Shown in pieces: positions 1 to 7,699 of a stretch of 39,048 nucleotides of DNA. The DNA is from Flammeovirga aprica JL-4 (GTDB lineage: Bacteria; Bacteroidota; Bacteroidia; Cytophagales; Flammeovirgaceae). The notes below the pieces were generated by a model. The model searched no databases and was not told where the DNA came from. It saw only the letters and a program-made list of their open reading frames with translations. Numbering within the stretch: the first letter of the stretch is position 1; the number at the start of each line of letters is the position of its first letter. The stretch spans positions 1 through 39,048 of the forward strand of contig NZ_JABANE010000086.1 of NCBI RefSeq assembly GCF_012844305.1, given 5' to 3'. A program made the translations under genes and the position numbers.

Positions 1-307
1 TACAAAAAACAAAACCAAAATAAAATTTGGTTGAATTATGAAATAAATTTGCTTTTAAACACAGTTCGTCACTTGTGCTTACAATTGCTATAAGTCTGAA
101 GACTTATAGCAAAGTCAAAACAGTCCTAAAAGTCTACAGACTTTTTTCAGATATAGGTCCAAGTCACGCTTTCAGCTTAAGACTTGAACCAGTTTCAGTT
201 TTTATAAAAGACCCAGTATACACAAAAAACTTCCGCTCAAAAAACGAAAGTTTTTACTCTCACTAAATAAATGATCTGTACTCTTTTAACTGCTATTGCT
301 TTCCCCT
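1..307. repeat. Left-edge non-coding region with REP-like hairpins
   Basis: No convincing gene lies here. The stretch is packed with short palindromes. 13-19 pairs with 26-32. 85-97 pairs perfectly with 100-112 (13-bp arms, two-base loop). 128-135 pairs perfectly with 138-145 (8-bp arms, two-base loop). 225-235 pairs with 245-255 with one mismatch. The two central hairpins share the core AAGTCT/AGACTT, and further AAGTC...GACTT pairs lie around 160-187. Similar GACT-GA-AGTC hairpins occur at the right edge of the window. They resemble REP sequences mobilised by RAYT transposases, but no transposase is present. The 225-255 hairpin could instead be a terminator. Confidence 0.5.
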
Positions 308-1165
308 TTAACTAATTACAAACTGTTTCTTTTTCCTGAAACTCGAAGGTGATGCTCCATGATGCTGATGAAATACTTTCGAAAAATATCCCACATCATT
401 AAAACCACAATCGTAGCAAATTTCAGTGATTCTGTGATCGGTATGGATTAACAAATCGGTTGCTTTCTCTATTCTTTTTTGATTTATATAATGTTTGGGA
501 GTGGTATCGAATGACTGTTTGAATTTCCTTTTGAAAGTCGATAAACTTAACCCCGTCAGTACTGCAATATCTTCTATGGATAAATCTTCATACAAGTGAC
601 TGTGAATGACCTTTTTGAATTCAGTTTCTTCTGGCTGAAATAATGAACTTAATAAAGCCTTCACATTATTGCCTTCTTTAGCATTAGCGAGCAGTAAAAT
701 CAATTCTTTTACCTTCAGTTTTATCAACTCTTCATTGACCATTGCTGGATTATTAAAATAAAACAGAAGACTATCGATATAAGTTGTGATCATTTCATCC
801 AATGGAATCTTCTCCACATTATGATTTACCTTTCTTGGATATTTCAACACTTCCGGCAATCCTTCATCATACACATATTTCAATGTATCAGGATAAAAGT
901 GAATCAAAATCGCTTCATAAGGCTGTTCTTCCTGTGTTTCCACCCAATGATTGATATAGTTGCCACATTTCATCAAAAAACTATCTGAAGATGTGAAAGA
1001 ATACTGTTCATTTGTGGCATAAAGCATTGCTTTTCCATGAAGAACATGTATAAAACAAGCCTCATTGTTCATGGTAGCATCCTTTTTCAATGGAGGGTTA
1101 AAACTCGCCTTTTCAAAAACCGGTTTCCCATTTAATTTGAAATGATCATAACTTAATAAACTCAT
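308..1165 (-). CDS. AraC-family transcriptional regulator (paralogue 1)
   Basis: A 285-residue one-component regulator. Residues 1-170 form a sensing half with no family I can name. The C-terminal ~100 residues form the AraC/XylS double helix-turn-helix: the first helix pair around 'SIEDIAVLTGLSLSTFKRKF' and the second around 'RITEICYDCGFNDVGYFSKV', ending with the usual P-S-x-F-R tail. It starts 9 bases after the SRPBCC gene stops, on the same strand, so the two are probably co-transcribed. It is clearly paralogous to the gene at 2009-2857, matching along the whole length at roughly half of positions by eye, including the 'FLMKC' and 'HFYPD' blocks. Target genes and ligand are unknown. Confidence 0.9.
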   Translation of the reverse strand: MSLLSYDHFKLNGKPVFEKASFNPPLKKDATMNNEACFIHVLHGKAMLYATNEQYSFTSSDSFLMKCGNYINHWVETQEEQPYEAILIHFYPDTLKYVYDEGLPEVLKYPRKVNHNVEKIPLDEMITTYIDSLLFYFNNPAMVNEELIKLKVKELILLLANAKEGNNVKALLSSLFQPEETEFKKVIHSHLYEDLSIEDIAVLTGLSLSTFKRKFKQSFDTTPKHYINQKRIEKATDLLIHTDHRITEICYDCGFNDVGYFSKVFHQHHGASPSSFRKKKQFVIS

Positions 1166-1174
1166 AAAGGCTTC

Positions 1175-1753
1175 TTATTTGGTTTCGTACTGCTCTTTGA
1201 TCGCCTCAAAATTTTCAGCATTAATCTCCTCGCCAGTAGTTACATAATGCTCTACTGCCAGCATATAATTGCTCAACTGTTTTTTGAACTTTCCTTTTAC
1301 CAAACCACCCATAAATGCAGGTTTTGTTCTGTAATTGAATTCAAAAAGTAACTTACTTGTATTTTCATCGATCGGCACTACTTTATAAGTGGCATAAGAA
1401 TATTCTGGTACTAAAGGAATGCCTTGTGTTGTAGTGATTTGGACTTTGAATGAATAATTTTCAGGATCATAATCTACCTGAGTTTCCTTCACATATTTAG
1501 AACCATCGGTATTCAAATTACAAACTCTTTCCGCTCCTTCACAACCTTGATGTTGATCATTAGTATAACTAGAACTAACGACAAGAGGGTGTGATTTATG
1601 AATATCTCCGAACTCTTCACCAACTACTTTCCAAACTGCTGAAGCTGGTGCTTCCATAGTTCTTTCTACCGTAATAAATTGAGTTTTCTTTTGAGCAAAA
1701 AGACTTGCTGAAAGCAGTAAAAAAGTGAATATAAAATAGACTGTAGTTTTCAT
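1175..1753 (-). CDS. Secreted SRPBCC/START-like-fold protein
   Basis: 192 residues. A clear signal peptide (hydrophobic core, then 'SLFAQ' near residue 21) points to export. The mature part opens with 'VERTMEAPASAVWKVVGE', the typical first strand and helix of the SRPBCC (polyketide cyclase/START-like) hydrophobic-pocket fold. The later 'ENTSKLLFEFNYRTKP' segment fits the long beta-sheet and 'GKFKKQLSNYMLAVEHYV' the closing C-terminal helix. These proteins bind lipids or other hydrophobic ligands; the ligand here is unknown. It is the first gene of a likely two-gene operon with the AraC regulator at 308-1165. A small mobile-element-like sequence ends only 32 bases upstream of its start codon, so its promoter may have been altered or supplied by the insertion. 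Confidence 0.8.
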   Translation of the reverse strand: MKTTVYFIFTFLLLSASLFAQKKTQFITVERTMEAPASAVWKVVGEEFGDIHKSHPLVVSSSYTNDQHQGCEGAERVCNLNTDGSKYVKETQVDYDPENYSFKVQITTTQGIPLVPEYSYATYKVVPIDENTSKLLFEFNYRTKPAFMGGLVKGKFKKQLSNYMLAVEHYVTTGEEINAENFEAIKEQYETK

Positions 1754-1784
1754 AGTGTAATGTGTTTAAAAGTAATTTTTTTTG

Positions 1785-1943
1785 AGTACTAGGACAGAAG
1801 AAAAGAGATAATTTTAGGTTAAGATTTTTTATTCTAATCAAGGCAGATTTGCAGAGCATAGCCTTAGTTACGCGATAAAAATCTAACGAAGAGTAGGATA
1901 AAAAAGATAAGATAAAAAGTACCTTTACTTTTGTCCTAGTACT
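1785..1943. mobile_element. MITE-like element with 21-bp terminal inverted repeats
   Basis: The ends 1785-1805 and 1923-1943 are inverted repeats matching at 19 of 21 positions, beginning AGTACTAGGACA. The 159-bp element has no coding capacity. Its right end shares an exact 20-base run with 38954-38973 at the far side of the window, which marks it as a dispersed family. No clear target-site duplication is visible. It sits between the AraC gene at 2009-2857 and the SRPBCC gene, 32 bases from the latter's start. Confidence 0.65.
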
Positions 1944-2008
1944 AACATTACAAATATGGCGGATCTACAATCGGATCATTTTGACAAAAAGTTCAATGAT
2001 TTGGAAAA

Positions 2009-2857
2009 TTAGACCAATGTCTTTTTATAGTCTGATGGGGATACTTGATAGGTAGATTTAAAAAGTTTTGAGAAATAGCCTATATCATTAAAACCACAAT
2101 CATAGGCAATTTCAGAAATACGTTGGTCTGTAGTTTGTAATAAACTGATGGCTTTTTCCAATCGCTTTGATTTGATGTATTGGGTGGGGCTAGTATCAAA
2201 AACGGCTTTAAATTTTCTTTTGAAAGTCGATAAACTTAAGCCTGTGAAGAATGCTAGATCTTGCAAACTCAAATCCTCATAAAGGTGGGCGTGAATTACT
2301 TCTTTGAAATCGTAAGCATTGGCTTTAAAAAGAGCACTGAACATCGTTTTGATGGCTCCTGACTGATCTGAGTTCAACATCACTTGTATCAACTCTCTTA
2401 CTTTCAACTTCACCATTTCATCATTCATCAAAGAGGGGTTTTGAAAGTAAAACTCCAAACTGCTGATATAATTCATCAACATTTCATTCGTCTCTATTTT
2501 AGTCACAGGCCCATGTGGTTTTCCATCAGAAGACTTGAATACATCAGGAATATTATCATCATAAATATGTTTCAATACATCTGGATAAAAGTGCATGACC
2601 ATCACTTCACTTTTTTCATCTCCTTCATTTTTCTCCCATACGTTGACAAAATTATCACACTTCATCAGAAAACAATCTGAAGTGGCTAAAGAGAGGGTAT
2701 CATTAGGTACATATAAATTGGATTTCCCTTTTATGATAAATACAAAACGAGCTTCATCTACAAAAGAAGAATTAGCTTTGAAAGGCGTTTCGAAAACTGC
2801 TTTTCCAAAAATAGGTTTTTCCAAAAGAGTGAAATGTGTGAGATCAAAAGAAGCCAT
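2009..2857 (-). CDS. AraC-family transcriptional regulator (paralogue 2)
   Basis: A 282-residue AraC/XylS-type regulator with the same architecture as the gene at 308-1165: an uncharacterised N-terminal sensing half followed by two helix-turn-helix motifs ('SLQDLAFFTGLSLSTFKRKF' and 'RISEIAYDCGFNDIGYFSKL'). The strongest conservation with the paralogue is in the DNA-binding half, so the two may recognise similar sites, while the sensing halves have diverged more. It is a separate transcription unit: 255 bases, including a MITE-like insertion, lie between its stop and the SRPBCC start. A second MITE (2942-3102) lies 84 bases upstream of its start, so it is hemmed in by insertions on both sides. 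Confidence 0.9.
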   Translation of the reverse strand: MASFDLTHFTLLEKPIFGKAVFETPFKANSSFVDEARFVFIIKGKSNLYVPNDTLSLATSDCFLMKCDNFVNVWEKNEGDEKSEVMVMHFYPDVLKHIYDDNIPDVFKSSDGKPHGPVTKIETNEMLMNYISSLEFYFQNPSLMNDEMVKLKVRELIQVMLNSDQSGAIKTMFSALFKANAYDFKEVIHAHLYEDLSLQDLAFFTGLSLSTFKRKFKAVFDTSPTQYIKSKRLEKAISLLQTTDQRISEIAYDCGFNDIGYFSKLFKSTYQVSPSDYKKTLV

Positions 2858-2941
2858 GTATAAATAAAAGATTTACCCGATTATGTATTATTCAAAAAGT
2901 TGCTGAAAGTTCATCAAAAAGATGAAGTATTTATATTTTAA

Positions 2942-3102
2942 GAGCATGTTTGAAACATCTATTTTAGTAAAAATCCACCCTTTCAGAACGTGAGTTTATT
3001 AATTTCATCAACTATAGAACCACTATTTTCTCTGAAATTAATTTCCTCACAACCTAAAATGGAAAATTTTCACTTCTTAAAATATATATTCCAAACATGC
3101 TC
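2942..3102. mobile_element. 161-bp MITE with 25-bp inverted repeats and TAA target duplication
   Basis: The ends 2942-2966 and 3078-3102 are inverted repeats starting GAGCATGTTTG, matching at about 22 of 25 positions. TAA stands immediately outside each end (2939-2941 and 3103-3105), as expected for a 3-bp TNA target duplication. The interior has no coding capacity. A GAG-type terminus with a TNA duplication is known for IS1031-like members of the IS5 family, so a deletion derivative of such an element is the likely origin (inference). Confidence 0.75.
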
Positions 3103-3191
3103 TAAGTAATTAATTTTTATGAAAATGAACAAATAAACTGAAATTGCTCTTTAGTTCACGCTAAAAAAATATGTAATGACAAGAAGATCTT

Positions 3192-3199
3192 TATCTTTG
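3192..3199 (+). promoter_or_regulatory. Candidate -7 box for mlaE-mlaF
   Basis: TATCTTTG fits the Bacteroidota TAnnTTTG -7 consensus and lies 55 bases upstream of the mlaE start. No convincing -33 TTTG element at the usual spacing was seen. Confidence 0.45.
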
Positions 3200-3254
3200 T
3201 AGGGTTGAAATCAAATGTAAGATTTCCCATTTTTTTAGAAATAAGACTAATCAC

Positions 3255-3986
3255 ATGAGACGCTTAGGCGAATATATTCTCTTTTTGAAAAAGATGTTCT
3301 CGAATAGAGAGCCGGTTACCACTTACGTTCGTTTATTTTTTCAAGAGTGTATCAATATAGGTATCAATTCCCTTTTTTTAGTGGGTTTCGTATCGCTTTT
3401 TGTGGGTGCTGTAATTGCCCTTCAAATGGCTTATAATATTGTTAGTCCATTACTACCAAAATACATTATCGGATTGGCAACAAGAGAAATGATGATTTTG
3501 GAAATGGCTCCTACATTATCAGCTATTGTTTTTGCAGGTAAAGTAGGTTCTCAGATTGCGGGTGGTATTGGTACCATGCGTATTACTGAACAAATTGACG
3601 CATTGGAAGTGATGGGTATTAATTCCGCTTCCTACCTTGTGTTACCTAAAATCCTTGCAGGAATGACAATGTTGCCATTGTTGGCTATTCTATCAGGTGC
3701 ACTAGGTATTTGGGGTGGTTACCTTGCTACTATTTTCGGTAATCTGTCTCCAACTGAAGATTATATCTATGGTATTCAAAATACATTCGTTCCTTTTGAA
3801 GTACCATTCGCTATTATCAAAGCTTTTGTTTTCGGTTTTATTGTAACTTCAATTGCCGCTTTCAAAGGGTACAATGTAAAAGGAGGAGCTTTAGAAGTTG
3901 GTAAAGCAAGTACAGATGCCGTTACCGCTTCATGTATTGCCATTCTTGCCGCAGACTTTATTCTAGCAGACACTTTACTTTCGTAG
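3255..3986 (+). CDS. mlaE: MlaE-type phospholipid ABC transporter permease
   Basis: 243 residues, the normal length for an MlaE permease. About five hydrophobic segments are visible (near 35-60, 85-105, 135-165, 185-205 and 215-240). The family signature spans about residues 82-120: 'EMAPTLSAIVFAGKVGSQ' followed by 'TMRITEQIDALEVMG'. MlaE forms the inner-membrane core that moves phospholipids between inner and outer membrane in the Mla pathway, powered by MlaF. The ATPase gene follows after 3 bases, so the two form an operon. The periplasmic MCE-domain partner MlaD is not adjacent and must be elsewhere if the system is complete. Confidence 0.9.
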   Translation: MRRLGEYILFLKKMFSNREPVTTYVRLFFQECINIGINSLFLVGFVSLFVGAVIALQMAYNIVSPLLPKYIIGLATREMMILEMAPTLSAIVFAGKVGSQIAGGIGTMRITEQIDALEVMGINSASYLVLPKILAGMTMLPLLAILSGALGIWGGYLATIFGNLSPTEDYIYGIQNTFVPFEVPFAIIKAFVFGFIVTSIAAFKGYNVKGGALEVGKASTDAVTASCIAILAADFILADTLLS

Positions 3987-3989
3987 ACA

Positions 3990-4739
3990 ATGATTGAGAT
4001 TAAAAATGTAGGAAAATCTTTCCAAGGGAAGGAAGTACTGATGGATATTAGTACCACTTTTGAGAAAGGGAAAACAAATATGATCATCGGTGCCTCAGGT
4101 ACTGGTAAAAGTGTTTTACTGAAAACTATTGTTGGTCTTTTCTCTCCTGATAAAGGAGCAGTGTTATATGACGGTAGAGATTTCCATAAGTCAACAGTAA
4201 AAGAACAGAAAATTATTCGTGGTGAGATCGGTATGCTTTTCCAAGGTAGTGCACTTTTTGACTCTCTTACGGTAGCTGAAAATGTTCGCTTCCCTTTGAA
4301 TATCCACTCTGATTTGTCAGAAAGTGAGAAAGATGATAAAGTGAATTTCTACTTAAAAAGAGTAGGTTTGGAAAATGCTGCTCATAAAATGCCTTCTGAA
4401 ATTAGTGGTGGTATGCAAAAAAGGGTGGGTATTGCTAGAGCAATTGTAATGAACTCTCAATACTTATTCTGTGATGAACCCAACTCTGGTCTTGATCCTC
4501 AAACAGCATGGATGATTGACCAATTGATCCACGAAATCACTCAGGAATATAACCTTACTACTGTGGTTGTATCGCATGATATGAACTCTGTAATGGAAAT
4601 TGGTGAGTACATTATGTTTATGTATCAAGGATTGAAAATATGGGAAGGTACTAAAGATGAAATTCTAGATGCTGAACCAAAAGAGCTTCAGGATTTCTTA
4701 TTCTCAAACAAATTAGTGAGAACCTTTAAAGGAATTTAA
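3990..4739 (+). CDS. mlaF: MlaF-type ABC transporter ATP-binding protein
   Basis: 249 residues with a complete ABC ATPase set: Walker A 'GASGTGKS' at 34-41, Q-loop 'LFQGSALFDS' near 83-92, signature 'SGGMQKR' at 139-145, Walker B 'YLFCDEP' at 158-164 with catalytic E163, and H-loop H196 in 'VVVSHDM'. The 'QGSALFDSLTV' and 'DEPNSGLDP' wording is typical of MlaF rather than of sugar or peptide importers. It lies 3 bases behind the MlaE permease and supplies its energy on the cytoplasmic face. The unit ends in a strong hairpin at 4828-4868. Confidence 0.92.
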   Translation: MIEIKNVGKSFQGKEVLMDISTTFEKGKTNMIIGASGTGKSVLLKTIVGLFSPDKGAVLYDGRDFHKSTVKEQKIIRGEIGMLFQGSALFDSLTVAENVRFPLNIHSDLSESEKDDKVNFYLKRVGLENAAHKMPSEISGGMQKRVGIARAIVMNSQYLFCDEPNSGLDPQTAWMIDQLIHEITQEYNLTTVVVSHDMNSVMEIGEYIMFMYQGLKIWEGTKDEILDAEPKELQDFLFSNKLVRTFKGI

Positions 4740-4827
4740 TTGAGGGAAGAATTAAGAATGAAGAGTTTAAGTTAGAACGACTCAGAGCTTTTCATTTAAA
4801 CATTAATCTTTTCCTTATAAAATATAA

Positions 4828-4868
4828 AACGAGCATCAAGATTGATTTTTCTTGATGCTCGTTTTTTT
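4828..4868. terminator. Bidirectional rho-independent terminator
   Basis: A perfect 13-bp stem (4828-4840 with 4851-4863, 10-base loop) is followed by a T run to 4868 on the plus strand. A-rich sequence before it gives a U-rich tail on the minus strand. It separates mlaF (plus) from the convergent membrane protein at 4912-5757 (minus). Confidence 0.9.
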
Positions 4869-4911
4869 ACCTCCATCGTTTTTTCGTAGTAGGCTACGCT
4901 TTTATGGGGAA

Positions 4912-5757
4912 TTACATCTTCACGGATTTCTTACTTTCTGCTTCAACACCAAAGGATTCTAACAACAGGTCATTCATTGCATCACTGTTCATTACTTTAT
5001 TGATTTTACCTTCTACATCTCTTGGTTCCAAATCATCACCATACCATTTCACCGCAATTTTTGCTCGCTTGCCTTCTAAATATTTTTTACCTTCCACCAT
5101 GTCTCTTCTTTTAATGGGCTTCAATAATTGATACGGAAAACCATAGGTATATTCTTCATAAACATAGGTCTGCTTTTCTGAAATCGAAGCTTCTGTGGCA
5201 GGCTTAAAACGTCCTGGAGTGGCTGAATCTCTTGTATTTCTTGACATTCTAACGGCTATATGAACACTGTCTACTCCTCTGATGGGTACATTATGAATAG
5301 TAATTCGCTCATATTTTTCTACCCTTTTATTTGTAGTATAGGAAGACATAAACAATGAAATACTAAATAGCAGTGTCAATATTTTGGCTCCAATAATTAA
5401 GGCTTTACTGTGTTTTTCATGATTCTGTAATACTACCTGCTCCACTTGAAAACCATCCATATTAATTTTCTGAACGGCCAATTTTTTATCGGGTATCGAG
5501 TAAGGTAATAGAAAAGAAAGCACTACCATGAATAGTAATGTGAAATAGAATGGCTCTTTAAATCCTATTGTTTGATTGAAGGTCACTTCCAAAGTACCAT
5601 TTAAAAGTAACGCAAAGCCCACAATCAGGAGGGTATACACCGCTGATAAGATAAATGGGCGATACTTGAAAGGTATATTAGAAACTGTCTTATGGACTAA
5701 ATTGGCTTTTCCATTTTCAGTATTTTCATATTTAGTGTTAGTCGTGACTTTAAACAT
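4912..5757 (-). CDS. Hypothetical multi-pass membrane protein
   Basis: 281 residues of no family I recognise. Hydrophobic segments lie near residues 33-54, 68-89 and 119-140; the ~140-residue C-terminal part is hydrophilic. With an odd number of segments the two ends would be on opposite sides of the membrane. The C-terminal part holds a 'TYGFPYQLLKPIKRRDMVEG' stretch and an acidic/basic tail, but no catalytic motif. It is a single-gene unit, convergent with mlaF and followed on its 5' side by endonuclease V on the same strand, which ends 105 bases upstream. A plausible promoter lies at 5799-5806. The protein looks real (long frame, sensible membrane pattern) but its function is unknown. Confidence 0.75.
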   Translation of the reverse strand: MFKVTTNTKYENTENGKANLVHKTVSNIPFKYRPFILSAVYTLLIVGFALLLNGTLEVTFNQTIGFKEPFYFTLLFMVVLSFLLPYSIPDKKLAVQKINMDGFQVEQVVLQNHEKHSKALIIGAKILTLLFSISLFMSSYTTNKRVEKYERITIHNVPIRGVDSVHIAVRMSRNTRDSATPGRFKPATEASISEKQTYVYEEYTYGFPYQLLKPIKRRDMVEGKKYLEGKRAKIAVKWYGDDLEPRDVEGKINKVMNSDAMNDLLLESFGVEAESKKSVKM

Positions 5758-5798
5758 AATTCAAACTTTCTTTCGGGTTTATTTGATTTAATATCAAA

Positions 5799-5806
5799 CA
5801 AATATA
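5799..5806 (-). promoter_or_regulatory. Candidate -7 box for the membrane protein gene
   Basis: On the minus strand this reads TATATTTG, fitting TAnnTTTG, 41 bases upstream of the ATG at 5757. A -33 element at the usual distance is not evident. Confidence 0.4.
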
Positions 5807-5862
5807 CGAAAACACGTCCCAAAAGATTATGAATTATCGTTAATTGTCTTTAATGACCTTTC

Positions 5863-6555
5863 TCAAGTAATCAATTCAAAATCACCACTTTCACCTTTTG
5901 ATGCTCTTCTCACCGCCTGATCTGCTCTGCGTACTGGTTCGAAGATTCTGTACTCTCCATGGTACTTTTTGATAATATGAATGGTGTTTTCAATACTAAT
6001 AAGATGGCCAGGACTAATAAAAATTGGTTTCACTCCTGTATTACTTCTTAAAGCAACTCCAACCACTTCATCTTCTAAAAGCATAGGTGATATACTTCCT
6101 TTTTGTGTACCGAGTTCCCTTTCATATTTAATCAAAGGTTTTTTAGCACAGCCAATAGTCGGTATGTTCAACTTCAAACCAAGCCAACTTGCTATTCCAA
6201 ATCTTCTTGGGTGAGCAATACCGTGTCCATCAACAATAACTAATGCAGGTTTCAGTTTTAATTCTAAGGCTAGTTGCTCCAAGCACTCTACCAATAATGG
6301 TCCTTCATAATACGCGAAATAACCAGAAGTATAAGGCGTAGTAGGTAATGGGTGAATGGTAACGAAAGTGTTGACCCACTCCCCTGTTTTACCTCTCATG
6401 ATATCACAAGACACAAAGGCACAATCATCTGTATAAGCAACATCCATTGTACATACTGCATCTTCCAGTCCTAATTCTAATCGAGGAGTATCATCAGAAG
6501 GAATAATGATTTTTTTAGCTAACTCCTCCTGTTCTTTGTCTTTTATTGTATCCAT
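5863..6555 (-). CDS. nfi: Endonuclease V (deoxyinosine 3' endonuclease)
   Basis: 230 residues from the chosen start. Endonuclease V nicks DNA at the second phosphodiester bond 3' of deoxyinosine, starting repair of deaminated adenine. The three metal-binding acids of the family are visible: D38 in 'TMDVAYTDD', E84 in 'YYEGPLL' and D109 in 'VDGHGIAHPRRFG', followed by the conserved 'IPTIGCAKKPL' and 'FISPGHLISI' blocks. The strand-separating wedge, usually P-Y-I-P, reads P-Y-T-S here. The frame can begin at 6582, but that start lies inside the terminator hairpin of the upstream mltG gene (6561-6591); the internal ATG at 6555 lies beyond it and gives an ordinary N-terminus. Expression may depend on read-through of that terminator. 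Confidence 0.92.
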   Translation of the reverse strand: MDTIKDKEQEELAKKIIIPSDDTPRLELGLEDAVCTMDVAYTDDCAFVSCDIMRGKTGEWVNTFVTIHPLPTTPYTSGYFAYYEGPLLVECLEQLALELKLKPALVIVDGHGIAHPRRFGIASWLGLKLNIPTIGCAKKPLIKYERELGTQKGSISPMLLEDEVVGVALRSNTGVKPIFISPGHLISIENTIHIIKKYHGEYRIFEPVRRADQAVRRASKGESGDFELIT

Positions 6556-6560
6556 AGAAT

Positions 6561-6591
6561 AAAAAAGACGTTGCAATACCATTACAACGTC
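6561..6591 (-). terminator. Rho-independent terminator after mltG
   Basis: Arms 6567-6577 and 6581-6591 pair over 11 positions with one mismatch and a three-base loop. On the minus strand they are followed by six T. The hairpin begins 8 bases after the mltG stop. Confidence 0.8.
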
Positions 6592-6598
6592 TCATTCA

Positions 6599-7654
6599 TT
6601 ATTTATAAACTCTTTTTTTGTTTAAAGCATTTTGATAGATTCTTGCATATCTATTGTGCTCTGTCAATGTCTTTGAGAAGTGGTGGTATCCTGAAAAATC
6701 AGCATCTGCCACCATATACATGTATTTGTGCTTCTCTGCATTCAATACAGCATTAATTGCCATTGTAGAAGGGATTCTGATTGGTCCCGGAGGCAAACCA
6801 GCATACTTGTAAGTATTATAAGGAGAATCTACTTCAAGGTGCTTGTTCAACACTCTTTTCACATCCGTAAATTCTTTTACCATTCCCACTTCTACTGCCG
6901 CATATACTACAGTAGGATCTGATTGTAATGCCCAGTTTCTGTTTAAACGGTTTACATACAAACCAGCTACTTTTGGCATTTCATCTGCCTTTATAGTCTC
7001 AGATTCCACAATTGAAGCTAATGTTGACACTTGATAAGGTGTTAATCCAATCGCTTCTGCTTTTGATGTACGGTCTGCATTCCAAAAACGGTCGTACTCT
7101 TTCTTCAGTCTTCTCATTAATTGTTTTGGAGAAACTGTCCAGTATACTTCATAAGTATTCGGTAAGAAAAGTGCTTTGACGGTCATTGAATCCAATCCTA
7201 ACTCTTTCAATAATTCAGCATCTGTTGCCGCATCATAGAACTGCTCCGGCGTCATTTCCAAACGAGGAGTGATTCGCTCTGCCACATCTTGAATTGTTCT
7301 GGCATTATTGAAAGTGATTTTGATAGGCGTCTGTGCACCCGATCTCAAGAATCGTACGGCCTCCAAGTTGGTCATATCAGGTTGTAATACATACAAACCG
7401 GGCTTTACGTTCTCATTATATTTTAAGGCTTTACTTACAAAACGGAAAGGTACTAGTTCTGAAAGGATATCGTACTTCATTAAAGTATCCGATACATTTT
7501 CGATCGTTGCACCATGTGGAATTCTGATTACTGCAGGTTCCTTGTCTACTTGTATGTTAGCCGTATAAAAAACTTGATAGATATATACTAATATCGAAAT
7601 TGTAAAGACTGAAAAGCCTACAAATAAAAAAATACGTAAATTACTTTTTACCAT
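6599..7654 (-). CDS. mltG: Endolytic murein transglycosylase MltG (YceG-like)
   Basis: 351 residues. MltG cleaves nascent glycan strands in the inner-membrane-proximal periplasm and so ends peptidoglycan polymerisation. An N-terminal anchor (residues 8-30) is followed by a LysM-like subdomain ('IRIPHGATIENVSDTL', about 43-58) and the YceG catalytic domain. The catalytic glutamate is E217 in 'LASIVESET', with the family landmarks 'FLPNTYEVYW', 'LQSDPTVVYA', 'SPYNTYKYAGLPPGPI' and 'FSKTLTEHNRY' in order. Length matches the family. It lies 45 bases downstream of the M16 peptidase on the same strand, so the two may share a transcript; its own terminator follows. Confidence 0.95.
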   Translation of the reverse strand: MVKSNLRIFLFVGFSVFTISILVYIYQVFYTANIQVDKEPAVIRIPHGATIENVSDTLMKYDILSELVPFRFVSKALKYNENVKPGLYVLQPDMTNLEAVRFLRSGAQTPIKITFNNARTIQDVAERITPRLEMTPEQFYDAATDAELLKELGLDSMTVKALFLPNTYEVYWTVSPKQLMRRLKKEYDRFWNADRTSKAEAIGLTPYQVSTLASIVESETIKADEMPKVAGLYVNRLNRNWALQSDPTVVYAAVEVGMVKEFTDVKRVLNKHLEVDSPYNTYKYAGLPPGPIRIPSTMAINAVLNAEKHKYMYMVADADFSGYHHFSKTLTEHNRYARIYQNALNKKRVYK

Positions 7655-7699
7655 TATCTTCTAATTTTTGCCTTCCTCTACTCCTTATTTTAAAGGGGC

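Larger units (their letters stand above)
2858..3254. other. Intergenic region carrying a MITE and the mlaE promoter
   Basis: 397 bases without a gene, between the divergent AraC regulator (minus) and the MlaE permease (plus). It contains the 161-bp MITE at 2942-3102 and a TAnnTTTG-type -7 box at 3192-3199. No other structure was recognised. Confidence 0.7.

Noticed and set aside
85..145. Hairpins considered as a tRNA or structured RNA gene
   Set aside because: The stems do not form a cloverleaf, there is no conserved T-loop or CCA region, and the palindromes are simple and repeated.
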